Source: Alentia gelatinosa (Eukaryota > Annelida > Polychaeta > Phyllodocida > Polynoidae). Taken from it: DNA of 64,000 bases. The notes beneath the pieces are model-generated. The model saw nothing but the letters and a program-made list of their open reading frames with translations, searched no databases and was not told the DNA's origin. The position numbers were made by a program, and so were the translations under genes. This document shows, one piece after another, positions 27,301-38,349 of the stretch (the first letter of the stretch is position 1; every line of letters starts with the position of its first letter). The stretch is taken from positions 133,736,118 through 133,800,117 of the forward strand of contig OX465579.1 in assembly GCA_950022655.1 (NCBI GenBank), written 5' to 3'.

Positions 27301-30300
27301 TTCTGTCAACATTGTCTTGGACTTAATTTACAGCTTTAAGACCAAGTTCATGCCTACAGCACGGGAAGAGGTGACAAAGCTACAGGAGTTTGCCATATCG
27401 GAGGGATTCCAGGGCCATCTGGAAGTGTGGGACATTCCCTACTGGAGGAGGCGCCACAAGGACCACCTCTTCAAGTAAGGCTTCTTTATCGGTGTATAAA
27501 TCGAAGAATCTCACGCATGATACTGTAGCGAAAGTCAATAAAATCACAAGAGTACTAAGAAGTATCATTATTTAGTGAAATAGACACAAGCGGCGGCTCT
27601 ATGGGTAACCCCCGGAGCAATCACAGCCTAACTGTACTAAGCCATCAACAACTACAGGTAAAAGTGAGCAGAAATCGGCTCAGTCGCCATTGACCTCCAA
27701 AGTCAGATTAATCCAGACCAGAGTGACTGCCACTCAAGCGGGGTACGAGACTCATTGCGAGAAACCCTGGACTCTTGGCTGGTACCCGCCTGTGTCGATC
27801 GACTTACAGGCAGGTAGTATCGCCTGGCTGGAGTGCTGGCAGAGGTTGAATGCTGGTTTTGGGGTCTCTCATAGTAAGTGCCCGAAAAAACCGGGAACCA
27901 GCTCAATTTTCTAATGCCAACTCCCATCTGGGTTGATCGGTTTATCAACACTCAGCTCTCGCCACAACATGTAAAATCCCGCTCTGGACTTCAGTGGTGC
28001 ATATTAAGTGGTCTGTTTCACCAGGTAAAATTTGTATGAAATTGTAGGTTCTGTGCCAAGTCAGCATGCCCCAAGTTTCCGGGCATTCCTCTGAATAGGG
28101 TGGTCTGTAATCGGAGTTCTGCCACGCGTTAAGGGTGATAGGATGGCTCAAGTCATTAGCTCACCAAAGTCACAGGAACCAGGGTTTATAGAATTAGACA
28201 TGCTGATATGTTTCATGCTTGATTGCTATTTTCATCTCATAAATTCAATTTTGCAGTGATATAACCGTGGCATTTTTACTATGTAAAACAACGATACCAC
28301 CACCACATGTAGTAAGTTCTCAATTAAGTCTAGTACGCGAAACTCCACTCTGCATACCGCTTTACTGCTCCCCAGCAGAGTAGTATTATTCATAAAAGTC
28401 CGTGATTTAACTATATGTATATCAAAAATGCCAAAAGTTTCATCAACATTTCTAAAATCTGTTTGTAACAAGTGAAAGTAGTATGAATCTCGTATGTTAT
28501 GATCTTGCTGTGCACTGAACATCATTTTTAATGCCCCCCATTGCACAGCGTGGACAGTGGAGCTGTGTCTGAGTACTTCCCTCTGCCCGGAGTTCTCAAA
28601 GGATTGTTTGAGTTGTGTGACGATCTCTTCGGCATCTCGATAAAGGTAACCATCACTGACGCCCACATTCAACGCCACCAACTCAAGTTAAACTGCATGG
28701 CTACTAGAACTTTCTATTGTGCATAGATTGAAGACTCTTAATATATTGAGAAACAGGACTAGTCTTGTCTTGCCGCCCTATTCAACACACGGATTAATTG
28801 CTGTGACTTCTAGCGTTTCGTTTTGTTATGACCCTCGAATAGAGAAACACATGGATTTTCAGAGATGTAAAAAGTAAAGGAGTTCATTGCTGCTATAAAA
28901 TAAACGTTTCGGAATCCACATAGCATTGTTTCCTCCTCAAAAACCATGGCTAAATTGTATATGTTTTTTTTTCACCTTTGACAGGATTGCACGAATGAAG
29001 CAAACACATGGCATCCAGATGTACAATTTTTCAAAATATATGAAAAAGAAGGTAGGTATAAAAGGCACTTTAATATGATACCTCTTAACATGTCGAGGTG
29101 ACAACCTTATATGCTTATACCCCTAAATATGCAGATTTGCAACTGTACTGCCTCAAATACTGTTCAAGAAACTGCACGAAACTCATAACTTAAGGATCAA
29201 AGGTATCAGAAATCAAATGGGTCAGAATTCCTAACTATGCTTAATATTTTTATCGGTCCGTATAGAATGAAAGCTAAACTTTTTACCGTGTTTGCAGTGT
29301 CCAAAATATTTGTCTGTCTACATGAAATGTGAATACCTTCATACTCAAGTCAATCGTATGAGAAATCTATGATGATCAATGATCATTCCTTGTATGTTAC
29401 TTCAGTATCGTATTTTTTCAAACTGGCCTTTTGTATGCCACACAGATAACACCCTCCTGGGCGCCTTCTACCTGGATCCTTACGCGCGGGCCCCTCACAA
29501 ACTGGGTGGCGCCTGGATGGAGCCTGGCCGAGGTAAGCTTACCCTGGAGGTTGACAGCTCAGGGAACCAGTGTACTCTCACGCCGACTCATTGGTGGCGC
29601 CATCTCGCTGTTTATTAATGTACTGAGTGATGGACACTAGAAAGAATGTCTAGTATTGGATGGTCAGAGAGTAAGAGTAAAAATGACGCCTAGCCTCTGA
29701 TTGTATAAAGAGTATATCGTAGTTTATCATTACAAAAGTAGTACTAATATGCACGTATAATGACGCCATGAATGGCATACATTTACCTGTGGTTTTACCG
29801 GAATCATGTGAGAATGTCTGGCTGTTTTGCTGAAGCATTTGGTAGTCTACCGTATATCTTATTAACAATTATGACGTAATCATCTAATCCAACAATACAT
29901 CTGTTTATCCTACCCCTAATATAAAATCCCATAGGCTTAACATTGGGTTTCCGTATGCCACGCTGACTGGTATACGAAGTTTTATATGCCACTAGTGGCA
30001 TACAGCATTGTTATCACGTAATATTCCAAAATCGAGGAGATAGGGTAGGATAAAATCAAAACCTGATACGTTTTAATCTTGGCCACCGCATTCCACTCCT
30101 GAAGTTTTGGCTCCGGACTTCACTCGGCTTCGCCTCATGAAGTCACTTTGCCAAACTTCAGTCGTGGAATACGGTGGCCAAGATTAAACCTCATCCAGTT
30201 TTACGATAGTATAGATATGATGAATAGATAAGAAGAATGAGACTTTGGCTTTGTCTGGAGAAAACTGATTGGATTGACTCCCATGTCCTACCTCAACATG

Positions 30301-33300
30301 AACCTGGTTCCTCGGCTGCAAATAGATTACTCAGAGTAAGTATACATACATGTAAACGATTTGTTGATTTATTTCGGTCAGACCGGAGTGAATTGATGGG
30401 GACGACACCTATCTCCTACCTCAACATGAACCTGTCGCCTCCAGTCGGCTCTCAGCCCGCCTTCTTGATGGTGGAAGACCTCTCCATGCTCTTCTACGAG
30501 GTGAGCTGCTCGCATCAAGTACACTGCACCCTGTTTGTCATATCATTACCCTTTCAATTAGACAAGGTGTTCCTATGTGCTGAACTGCATTATATACAAG
30601 GCATGGAAGTCCTGTTCAATCTTTAGTGTGTACAAGTAATATGAAAATGAATATCTCTTTACTCTATGTCCTGCATATTGTAGCGATCTTTTAGAATTCT
30701 ATGTCTAAATCTAACGAAATCGTCAAGTCTGCACTAACGGCATCAGTGATATTTTACGAAGATAATTTATTAACCTCTCCTGCGGCTTACTGCTCTGTTT
30801 TAACGTTGTCCTTGTTTTCTATGTTAAGTTCGGACACGGCCTGCAGCAGCTGCTCACCCAGGTTCCTTACAGTGAGATCGCCGGACAGCGGAACATAGAG
30901 TGGGACGCCCTGCAGGTGAGAGAGTTTACTCTGCAGTTTCCACTTTTACCCGGGATCTCCATCAATATCATTTTCCGTAGTTACTGCTGTAGTACAGTAG
31001 TAATCCGAAGAGACGAGACACCATGCATGAATAATCCTCCCACCCGTTTATTGGGCTTGAACTGACCGGTATATTTAGAGTATCTCGCCTAGAAGGCCAA
31101 GGCTGTTTGTTGGGGAGAGAAACAGGGCTGTGGTGTCACTAGGGTTCCCGTTCCTCTGTTGGAGTGGTGGTTGAATAATGTTCAGCCGTGAAGAGAGAAA
31201 TAGTAGTGTAACACTATTTCGTTGTAATCGATAGAGTAAAGAAAGACCTTTAATAACACTTCAAAAGTATATGAAAAAAAAAAAAAAAAATTAAAAAAAA
31301 AAAAAAAAAAACTTTATTCAATCCCTATTTCATCTAACAGATGACCTAGGGCCCTAGACCCCTTGTTTCTGATCAGCAGTCACATTTTTGGCTTCTGACA
31401 GAGCTAACATCTCCCATTTTATTGTTTTTCCCACTTTAATAACTCCTTTAAAGTGGCCAGGGTTTACATTAATTGTATCCCCATTAAATATGCCTTGGAG
31501 CAGCCCAACTTAAAGATGCCTGAAGAGTCCGATCCGGACGAAACCTTAGAGCCCCACCCCCAACTCTGTCAATGTGACAGTGTTTTGAACCAAAAACCTG
31601 CTTGGTTCTATATACATTCACCCAGAAGTTATGCTGGGAGTATGCTCACGCCAGTGTGATGTCACTGCCGTGTAGGGTGGTTGTTATGCACCATTGTTCT
31701 TTTGACAATGCCTCCCGGGAGATCGCATAGCAACGGTTTGGTTCTGCCATGTATTTGTCATTCTCAAGGTTGTTTCTGCCACGTATTCTAATCCTCAAAA
31801 GTATATGAAAAGTTGAATGAACGTATATGATGGTATATATTGCTGGATGCTACTTGTAGAATGTAGCACAATAGACTTGACAGTGCAGATAATATTCCTG
31901 AGGTGGAGTGTGGTATTGTGAGGTAAAGACATCGGTAAATCATTTTAAGGGTGATCTAAAAGAGGAACCATTATTGCGTATTTATAAAGATGGTCAGAAG
32001 ACTGCTCATGTGCGTAACACGACCATAAGTGTTCTAACATTGAATCTACTCGCTTCAACGGCTGTGCCGTCGTGTACTAGATGCTATCCCCGTTCCTAAA
32101 AAAATTGTTAACGGTTTTGTGTTGTTTTTTTATTTCACAATAACAGACATTGCGTTAGGAGATAGGCGTCTTCATGCACCAACCCTACGTAGAAATTTGA
32201 ACCGACATTATTGTGTATTTCCCTTTCTCTGTATCAATTTAGTAATCAAACTTATTCTGATCTTGCTGAGGAACAGAAATAACTTTTTTTAACAATGCCT
32301 CCAATGTCAATGAAAAGAGATATAAATATCTATACATATCATGTGTTTTTGACAGTAGTTTGTATATCATTTATTCAGGTGAGCGCGACTGTGATGACCA
32401 TGTTACTCTACAACTCGAATACGCTGAACAGATTGAGCGGTCACTGGCAGACAGGCGAGAAACTCTCAAAGGACGCCATAATGGACATCTTAAAATGTAA
32501 GTCCGGTTCTGCGTCCTCTATCGTGAGTAAAGCAACTTGGTCAAAATCACTTCCAGTTTTTCCAGATAGAAAATATGGTGTCTATAAAAAAAACTGTCCA
32601 CTTAAATACCCCAGGAGTGATTTCTATATCCAGAACGAATCGAGAATTGAACCATAGGGAATATATTTACCATCACCAAAAAATTATGTCTTATACCTTA
32701 GGGAATCTATTTACTAATATCAGAACGAATAATGAATTGAACTATAGGTTATATAGACAAAGTCCAAAAGAAAAATGCATGAAAACTTTTTTAATTCTCT
32801 TTTAAAGAGCATATTTTATTGTTCTTGTTTTGGTCATTCTTTGCCCCAGTCTCTTTTGTTTACCCTCCTCCCCCCTCCTTTTTTTCTCTTACTATGAAAA
32901 ACCAGTTATCTATCTAAGTGCCTGACTGACTGAGTATAGATTAACACAATTCTTAACCCATAGGTTGAAATATAATGTCCATGTATAAACCAAATTGGAA
33001 CATATCGTTCTATTGAGATTTCTATTTCAGTGTGACTTATTCTATCCCAGTCCATTTCAATTCTTGTTAGTTCTTATCAGAGTTCCAGATGTATAGCTTC
33101 GGGTACAGTTAGATACATGAAAATTGTCAAATATCTATTAATCAAATAAACCAATGTTTGCTTGCAGCTCACAAGTACATGAGTGGTTATGACACGATGC
33201 GTCAACTTTATTACTCATCCTTTGATATGGAAATGTACATAAGGTAAGACTAGTGCTTTCCTGTTATCTGTGTTTTCTAGAGTTGATTTGCACAGAATGT

Positions 33301-35094
33301 GAACCTCATACACATGCAGGCATAGCAGCTACCTGCTGTAGGATACTTTGGCCAATATCGGTATCGCTTTATAATGCAGCACAATAATGTCACACGCATT
33401 GCAGCCAACTTAATCCCACACATCTTAGAGTCCGGAAGCAATTCTCTGATAAGTTCATTGTTTTTTTGTTTTTGTTTTTTTATCCCCACTTGGGATATTT
33501 TACTCTTCAGGGCCCACAAACAATTTGTTGACACAGTTGCCAGCATGCATTCTAAACCCTGACAAAACAAAAACAACGCGCTGTCATCCCCCGACGGACA
33601 GCGCGCTGATTGGTCGATAGGGGTCACATGGTATTTTGCTATAAAAAGGCGTGACAGCTCAAACTGTCACCCACTTCGCGGTTGCTGCGAACAAGAACGG
33701 TCAATAGATCTAGCCACGTATTGAATTAAGTTCATTGTTTTATGTATGACCAACATGTTCGTTCTATATATGGGGGGGGGGGGGGGTCGACGGTCATTTT
33801 TTTTATTGGTACCAATAAATATCAGTATATATGTTATCATTGCATTTCCCCAAAATTCTCATAACTCAGTTTAAAGTTCTGAACGGCATCCATGATATTT
33901 ATATAAGTGGCTTGTTTTCTGACAGTGACGACCATTGGCACTCTGCGATGCAGCGGTGTTGGGCCGAGTATATGCCGATAGAGTGCGCCCCTGAGGACAA
34001 CCACCCGTGCTCGCTGACCGCCATCTTCTCTGACCAGTACCCGGCCGCCTACTACTCCTTCAAATGGGCTGAGGTACGCCTACATTTCCCGTAATGGATG
34101 TCCTCCCTTTAAATTGCAATGAAATGGCTGTGTAATCTATTATATTTTCTGGGAAGACGCTCGTTCACTGGGTATTTATTTCTTATATATGTACAGGTCA
34201 ATTTGCCATAATGGCACGAAAAGAAAAGGTTTTCGAATATACTTGTGTATTGTCCTTTTGTATGAATTTATATCTATTGGTAGGTGGGTCCCTAGTGGTT
34301 AGGTAAGATAAGCGATCACAACATATTTTCATATTCCGTTGTATTGTATTTACGTGTCTATTTATTCACCTTCAGCGATATGCTAAGAAAAGTTTTGCTT
34401 TATAACAGATGATTGCAGCGGATGTATATAAAGCATTTGAAGAAGTGGGACTAGAGGACAAGGAGGCCATGGCTGCTATAGGAGCCAGGTAACTACATCA
34501 TTACTGTTGGGAATGATATTACAGCCGTTAAAAAATTGTAAAAAAAAAATCTCAATTATAATTGGTGATTATTTCACTGAGGCTTTTAAAATTAACATAG
34601 AACTTATTCACAGTCTTCTATAGAATTACGTTGGTTAAAGCGATGATGACAGAGGATAATAGCGACTGCAATATAAGAAGAGTAAAACCCTCAATCGAAC
34701 CTCTGTCGTTTTACTGCATACAAGACGGATTTGGTTGTGAACTTTACAAATTAAACTTAAGTGTTGAAAAGTAGTCCCAGGAAAAACAGAGCAGTACAAT
34801 GTAACACAATGCAAAGCAATATAAAGCAATGTAATATAAAGCAAAGCTATGCCATTTAGAAGAATGCCATGCAAAGCAGAGCAATACAATGCAAAGTAAT
34901 GCAATGCAAATCAAAGCAGCACCATTTGTACAACGACATGCCGCTCTCACCCGTCGACGTTTGACTTCTCCTCCAGGTACCGCAGCACCTTCTTGGCGGA
35001 AGGCGGCGGACTGTCGGCCAACGAGGTGTTCCGTCGTTTCCGGGGTCGGGACCCCAGCCAGGAGGCCTTCATGAAGATGAACGGCGTGAAATGA
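16091..35094 (+). CDS. M3-family oligopeptidase homologue, 19 exons, probably catalytically inactive
   Basis: Exons: 16091-16188, 20825-20988, 22359-22498, 22869-22937, 23895-24055, 24807-24911, 25727-25915, 26408-26509, 27334-27474, 28549-28645, 28985-29051, 29446-29532, 30382-30500, 30829-30915, 32379-32496, 33168-33243, 33926-34073, 34409-34488, 34977-35094. All introns are GT-AG and all phases agree, giving 2,166 nt and 721 residues. The N-terminus (MAASMVRCRLHSRRNLKLLY) is Arg-rich and almost free of acidic residues, as in mitochondrial presequences. The body matches oligopeptidase A-type M3 peptidases, e.g. FYLDPYARAPHKLGGAW, ISYLNMNL, SGHWQTGEKL and YYSFKWAE. The zinc motif HEFGH is instead YEFGH. 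The downstream Glu ligand aligns with Gln, and the LPSQ block reads VSAT. The late catalytic His aligns with Ala. I infer a folded non-peptidase homologue. Residue alignment is from memory of the family, so substitutions away from YEFGH carry somewhat lower certainty. Confidence 0.9.
17968..18299. repeat. Dispersed repeat, long copy
   Basis: It begins TATAGACCCTATTGAGGT and ends near ACCTCTGGAGGGC, matching 60,022-60,291 throughout. This copy carries about 60 extra bases after GGTGAT that the other copy lacks. It lies in intron 1 of the M3 homologue. No coding capacity; the family is unknown. Confidence 0.8.
20237..20691 (-). mobile_element. Solo LTR of an LTR retrotransposon (intron 1 of the M3 gene)
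   Basis: Read on the minus strand, the block starts TGTAGTGGG and ends CCCGTTACA, an imperfect inverted end pair with canonical TG...CA. It has a TATA box (TATAAATA, complement at 20,459-20,466) and a poly(A) signal AATAAA (complement at 20,292-20,297) about 55 bases before the end. That is the U3-R-U5 order of a complete LTR. The U3 part holds four copies of a roughly 20-bp repeat. TATAT lies on both sides (20,232-20,236 and 20,693-20,697), off by one base on the right, as a probable target duplication. No gag or pol is adjacent, so it is a solo LTR. Open frames called here on either strand are not genes. Confidence 0.75.
20523..20600. repeat. 20-bp tandem repeat within the LTR U3
   Basis: Four successive copies of GTGTTCGGTGGCATGC-like words occur (ATGTTCGGTGGCATAT, GTGTTCGGTGGCATGC, GTGTTCGGTGGCTTAC, GTGTTTGGTGGCATGC). 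They sit upstream of the TATA box of the minus-strand LTR, where retroelements often carry enhancer repeats; that role is an inference. Confidence 0.75.
21176..22156. mobile_element. DNA transposon remnant with GAGGCGTC inverted ends (intron 2)
   Basis: The left end GAGGCGTCAAAAAGAC... and right end ...GTCTTTTCGACGCCTC are imperfect inverted repeats of about 33 bp running to a shared TTTACCAAA. Further inside, the arms still match over words such as GGAGCAGCG and GCCCACAATATT, so total arm length is about 150 bp. There is no transposase; the middle is AT-rich filler. No clear target duplication is visible. It is a non-autonomous element in the intron between exons 2 and 3. Confidence 0.65.
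24267..24308. repeat. GT/AT microsatellite
   Basis: A (GT)n run passes into an (AT)n run in the intron between exons 5 and 6 of the M3 homologue. Likely length-polymorphic; no function is suggested. Confidence 0.9.
29904..30209. mobile_element. Composite MITE, copy 1 (intron 12)
   Basis: This 306-bp block is nearly identical to 51,160-51,465 and sits between exons 12 and 13 of the M3 homologue. The first half is bounded by TTTATCCTACCCCTA and TAGGGTAGGATAAA and contains the palindrome TATGCCACTAGTGGCATA. The second half is an imperfect hairpin whose arms contain TAATCTTGGCCACCG and its complement. It has no coding capacity. Equal lengths and few mismatches imply recent spread. Confidence 0.85.
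30256..30338 (+). pseudogene. Vestigial partial copy of M3 exon 13
   Basis: Translated in one frame this stretch gives RKLIGLTPMSYLNMNLVP, matching exon 13 (RSELMGTTPISYLNMNLSP) about 128 bp downstream. A 21-nt block is identical (30,286-30,306 and 30,414-30,434). It is followed by a good donor-like GTAAGT (30,337-30,342), but no acceptor supplies the right phase and the copy lacks the second half of the exon, including the YE of the metal motif. I read it as a decayed tandem duplication rather than a working alternative exon. Confidence 0.6.
30382..30500 (+). CDS. Exon 13 of the M3 homologue, first half of the altered zinc motif
   Basis: It encodes ...FLMVEDLSMLFYE, ending exactly at a GTGAGC donor. 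In active M3 peptidases the last two residues are His-Glu, the first zinc ligand and the general base. Here the codon is TAC (Tyr) and the Glu is kept. A single-base substitution separates TAC from a His codon, so a sequencing error must be excluded, but other ligand changes in exons 14 and 17 agree with loss of activity. Confidence 0.85.
30829..30915 (+). CDS. Exon 14 of the M3 homologue, second half of the altered zinc motif
   Basis: It encodes FGHGLQQLLT...IEWDALQ in 29 codons. The second zinc His is retained (FGH), but the active-family HEFGHxxHH pattern is now YEFGHGLQQ. The residue aligned with the third ligand Glu, just after WDA(V/L), is Gln at the exon end. The next exon begins VSATVMTML where active enzymes have the LPSQ(F/M)ME block, with no length change, so the alignment is not forced. 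Confidence 0.8.
31274..31311. repeat. Poly(A) run interrupted by TT
   Basis: Two A-runs of about 18 bases each are separated by TT in the intron between exons 14 and 15. It could be the tail of a decayed retroposon, but I see no matching target duplication. Confidence 0.8.
33465..33727 (-). mobile_element. Retroposon insertion with 14-bp target duplications (intron 16)
   Basis: The 14-mer AAGTTCATTGTTTT occurs at 33,451-33,464 and again at 33,728-33,741, immediately flanking 263 bp. The plus strand begins with a T-rich run, so the insertion has an A-rich tail on the minus strand. The minus-strand 5' part contains TTTTTATAGC, an ATTGG/CCAAT word and a GCGCTGTC/GACAGCGC inverted pair. It lacks coding capacity. 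It could be a SINE or a 5'-truncated LINE end; no clear Pol III box B was found. Confidence 0.7.
33772..33786. repeat. Poly(G) run
   Basis: About 14 consecutive G bases in the intron before exon 17. Similar homopolymer C or G runs occur near 36,001, 36,721, 39,489 and 53,505 and are probably hypervariable. Confidence 0.9.
34770..34920. repeat. Degenerate AAAGCAATG minisatellite before the last M3 exon
   Basis: Words CAATGCAAAG, AAAGCAATG and AATATAAAGC recur through this interval, ending about 55 bases before the acceptor of exon 19. Called minus-strand frames rich in Leu, Ile, Ala and Cys are translations of this repeat, not genes. Confidence 0.8.
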
Positions 35095-35891
35095 CTATCT
35101 CTCTACGACTCTATACTCTTTTTCTGGGGTCCGTTGTAGCAAAGAGGACCATGAATGTCATAGCTAGATTTTGTACTTCAGACTGGAATATGAAATCAGT
35201 TGTCCGAGTAAATACACAGTCAGGTTGACCCTGGTTCTTCTTCTTTTCTCGACACTGGTTTTGAAATATGATTAGTAAAGAAAACATGGAGCTATGAACA
35301 ATTCTATGTTATAATGGTCTTGCTTAGTATAAATATCCTAGAAGAATTCCCAGAGTATAGACGTCAAGTAAGGAAAGCGCCTCTTTTGAAAATGGTTATG
35401 GTTGTATATATTTTGCGAAGATGTGGCCTGCTTTGAGACACAACACATTCTCACAGGAGCAAGGTAACACGGTAACTTTGAAAAGGTGAGCGAGACACAC
35501 AAAAAAAGGGAATATCCGCTAATTTATAGAGAAATTGCCATTTTCAATCATTGCATACCCAATCAAGTTTTGGAGCTTCAATACAAACACAAGATATACT
35601 ATAATGATTGACTCAATTGGGATGTTACGTTCGCATACGAAATGATCAATTCTTCTTATTTAAAAAAAAAATCACGTTACCGATTGTGATATTGTAGCAT
35701 TATATACATGAGAATTAACTAATCAAGCAAAACATGAATTAAATATAATCCAGAGAGCAGTAAACTGCATAACCTTGAAATCAGCTTGTTATGCATAAAG
35801 ACCGGAAGTTGTTTGCTGTGTCGTCTGTTGTGCCATGTCTGTCGGCACAGAAGTTGAATATTTGTACAGTCAAACATGTAGTGAAGAATGA

Positions 35892-35897
35892 AATAAA
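35892..35897 (+). terminator. Possible poly(A) signal of the M3 homologue
   Basis: The first clear AATAAA after the stop codon at 35,092-35,094 lies here, about 800 bp downstream. An 800-bp 3' untranslated region is plausible, but a nearer variant signal could be used instead. Confidence 0.35.
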
Positions 35898-37142
35898 GTA
35901 TATTATATTATCATATTTCATGTTCATTAATGTTTTCAACTTTAGGATAACCGTGGTTATAAGCGAACCCCAGAATTTAGGGTCCTGTCCCCCAATCTAC
36001 CCCCCCCCCCCCCCCCCAACTTTATGTAGAATATTAGGTAGTACTTATGTTTGAACGTTCATATACCATATATTATCATAACGTTTTAGATGGTATATGG
36101 ACTATTAAATATGATAAGGTATAGAATATGAACGTTTCAATAAACTTTTGTAACAAAATAGGATATCACATGCTATCTGACAAATTACTACCAATGATTT
36201 ACATTTGTATATTTCTGTCGTTTGGTACTTCGTCATAGATTTGTACTGATTTTGGGTTTTTCCAAAATCAAATTTTGAAGAAAACCTAGTTATAAGCTGA
36301 CCTCCAACTTTGGCAAAAATTTATAAGCCGACTTTATCAAAAATCCCATTAAAAAATTGGCCTTTAATCAGGGTTTTACAGTAGATGGCCACATTGATTT
36401 GATAGACCTCTGCGGGCAAATTCAACTTCCAATTATTGGCTGTGGATTATAAACATGAAGTACACCAGAGACAGTTTTCAGATTTCCCCTTACCCCATGC
36501 ATCTTTTATGGTATGCCATTTTAGAGTGATGAGGCAATACACTGCATTCCAAGCTGGGTACTGCTTTGAATTTCAGATGGTCGCTATAACCACATCACCA
36601 GGTGCTACTGTGTCTCCTTGCCACCATCACATGCTTCTGTATAATTTTTACCTATGTGCTGATTGGACCTTATATAACCCATGTGACCTGTAGAGGTCAC
36701 AGAGTGCCAAGCCTTTGCACCCCCCCCCCCCCCCCCCCCCAGATCTTTCGCAGCACTAGCAATGACTTAATCTCTGCCCCAACCCAAAGCTGGTTCTCTG
36801 GGTATCCACTAAAGACAGGGGAGACCAGCGAACATTTGAGATTCAAAACAAGGCAACTGTCAAAAGTCAAACAACTCACATATCATAAGTATCGATATAT
36901 GGGTTTTGTTAAAGGAGCTTCACAGATAATCTGGCTGTTTCTTTTTCTGACTTAGACCATTTTATAATGGGAATTCACAGTTGATTAGACTGCCCCTTCA
37001 GAGGAGCACATGGGCATTGCTGACAAAACAAAGCCCTGCAACCCATGAGGTGCTTTCCACTCTAGAAAGTAATCCCACAGACTGTGTCTGGTTTGAAATA
37101 AATAACAACAGAAATGAGAGTATTTTATTAACCATATAGATA

Positions 37143-37783
37143 CAGTAAAACCCCGGTTCCGGGACACCCTGCTAAAAGGTAAATCCGGCTTACGGGGAGA
37201 ATATGCTCGGAACGGAAATTTTCCCCTCTATTAAGAGTTTATTTTAACCCTGCTTAAGGGAACAACCCCGCCTAAGAGGACACCCCATTTTAGGGGACAG
37301 TTTTTCGGTACAGAAATGCTTCAAAACCCTGCATATGGGGACAGTTTGGAGGGACATATCAAATACACTCTCGATTATCGAAAATCTGTGTTTGTGGTGT
37401 TTGTGTATGGTAGCCAGACAGGTGTCATAACAAGGCCACACCCAACAACACCAAGACAATATACTAGGCATTCTCGGCCGGGCACCGGCAGCCCGGGTTT
37501 GTTGATTCCGTGGTAATCCCTGCATCTCTAGCGGGCCTTGGCGGGCCACAGTTAGTGAGTTCTAGCACCATTGAGATTCACACCCGCTGAAGGAGGCGGG
37601 TGAGAGGCCCGCTTACAGGTTACTGGTGTCCGTCAAAGGATAGGCATTCAACAGTCTAATGACTGGTGTTTTCTTCATCTGTATAGGTATACTCTACTAT
37701 ATAACCATTGGCATACTGAAAACCCTGCTTCAGGGGACACATGGCCCGGAACGGAGAGTGACCCCTTAAGCGGGGTTTTACTG
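37143..37783. mobile_element. Tc1/mariner-pogo type MITE
   Basis: The ends are CAGTAAAACCCCG and CGGGGTTTTACTG, perfect over 13 bp, and each is flanked by TA, the usual duplication of the Tc1/mariner/pogo superfamily. Interior words such as AACCCTGCTTAAGGGAAC and CGGAACGGA recur near both ends as subterminal repeats. At 641 bp without a transposase it is non-autonomous. Confidence 0.85.
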
Positions 37784-38349
37784 TATGTTCATCTCTATTT
37801 ATAAGTAGAACACAAAATACCCCCAAAGCCCCTCGGAATTCAGGATATTTCAAAAACCGGCGTATGGGCCAGATTTGGGCCCAAACAAGCAGGTTGGGGC
37901 AGAGATACAAGCGACCGCAGGAAGTAGAGCGCAGGATCTCTACTGGGATAGTGAAGCCTTTGGCACTCCTCGATGTGGCGTGATTCAGTTTGGCTGGCTT
38001 TGCTAGGAGAGTGCCTCTCTCCCTCACGAGGTTCCCCAAATACCCTATTTCTACTTGTTTATGATAAAAGGGTAATAAAAAATGAAGTAATGGCAACCTT
38101 TCAAAAATTAAAGATGATTTATTATAATGTTTCTCTAAAAACAGCGTATTACTAGCTGAACACTGTTACCCATGATGCACCAGATAAATGAAGGCGTTAC
38201 CCATAATGCACAAAAAGTGGAGAGCGTTACCGGGTTTAGCCCCTCTTCACACTGGCGCCATCTTGTAATGGCCGCCTATATACATCAATCGAAAACGAGA
38301 CGAGCCCTCTCCACTCAGTCCTGAATATTGATAAAAATACCACTGTTTC

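Noticed and set aside
28232..28681. 149-codon minus-strand frame overlapping M3 exon 10
   Set aside because: It is the antisense shadow of a confirmed exon (28,549-28,645) plus intron; the plus strand explains the coding signal.
30237..30626. 129-codon frame spanning exon 13 as a separate gene
   Set aside because: It fuses the vestigial exon copy, intron and exon 13; the true splice sites at 30,380-30,382 and 30,501 divide it.
37656..38096. 146-codon minus-strand frame
   Set aside because: It overlaps the right end of the pogo-type MITE and adjacent repeat sequence and shows no recognisable domain.
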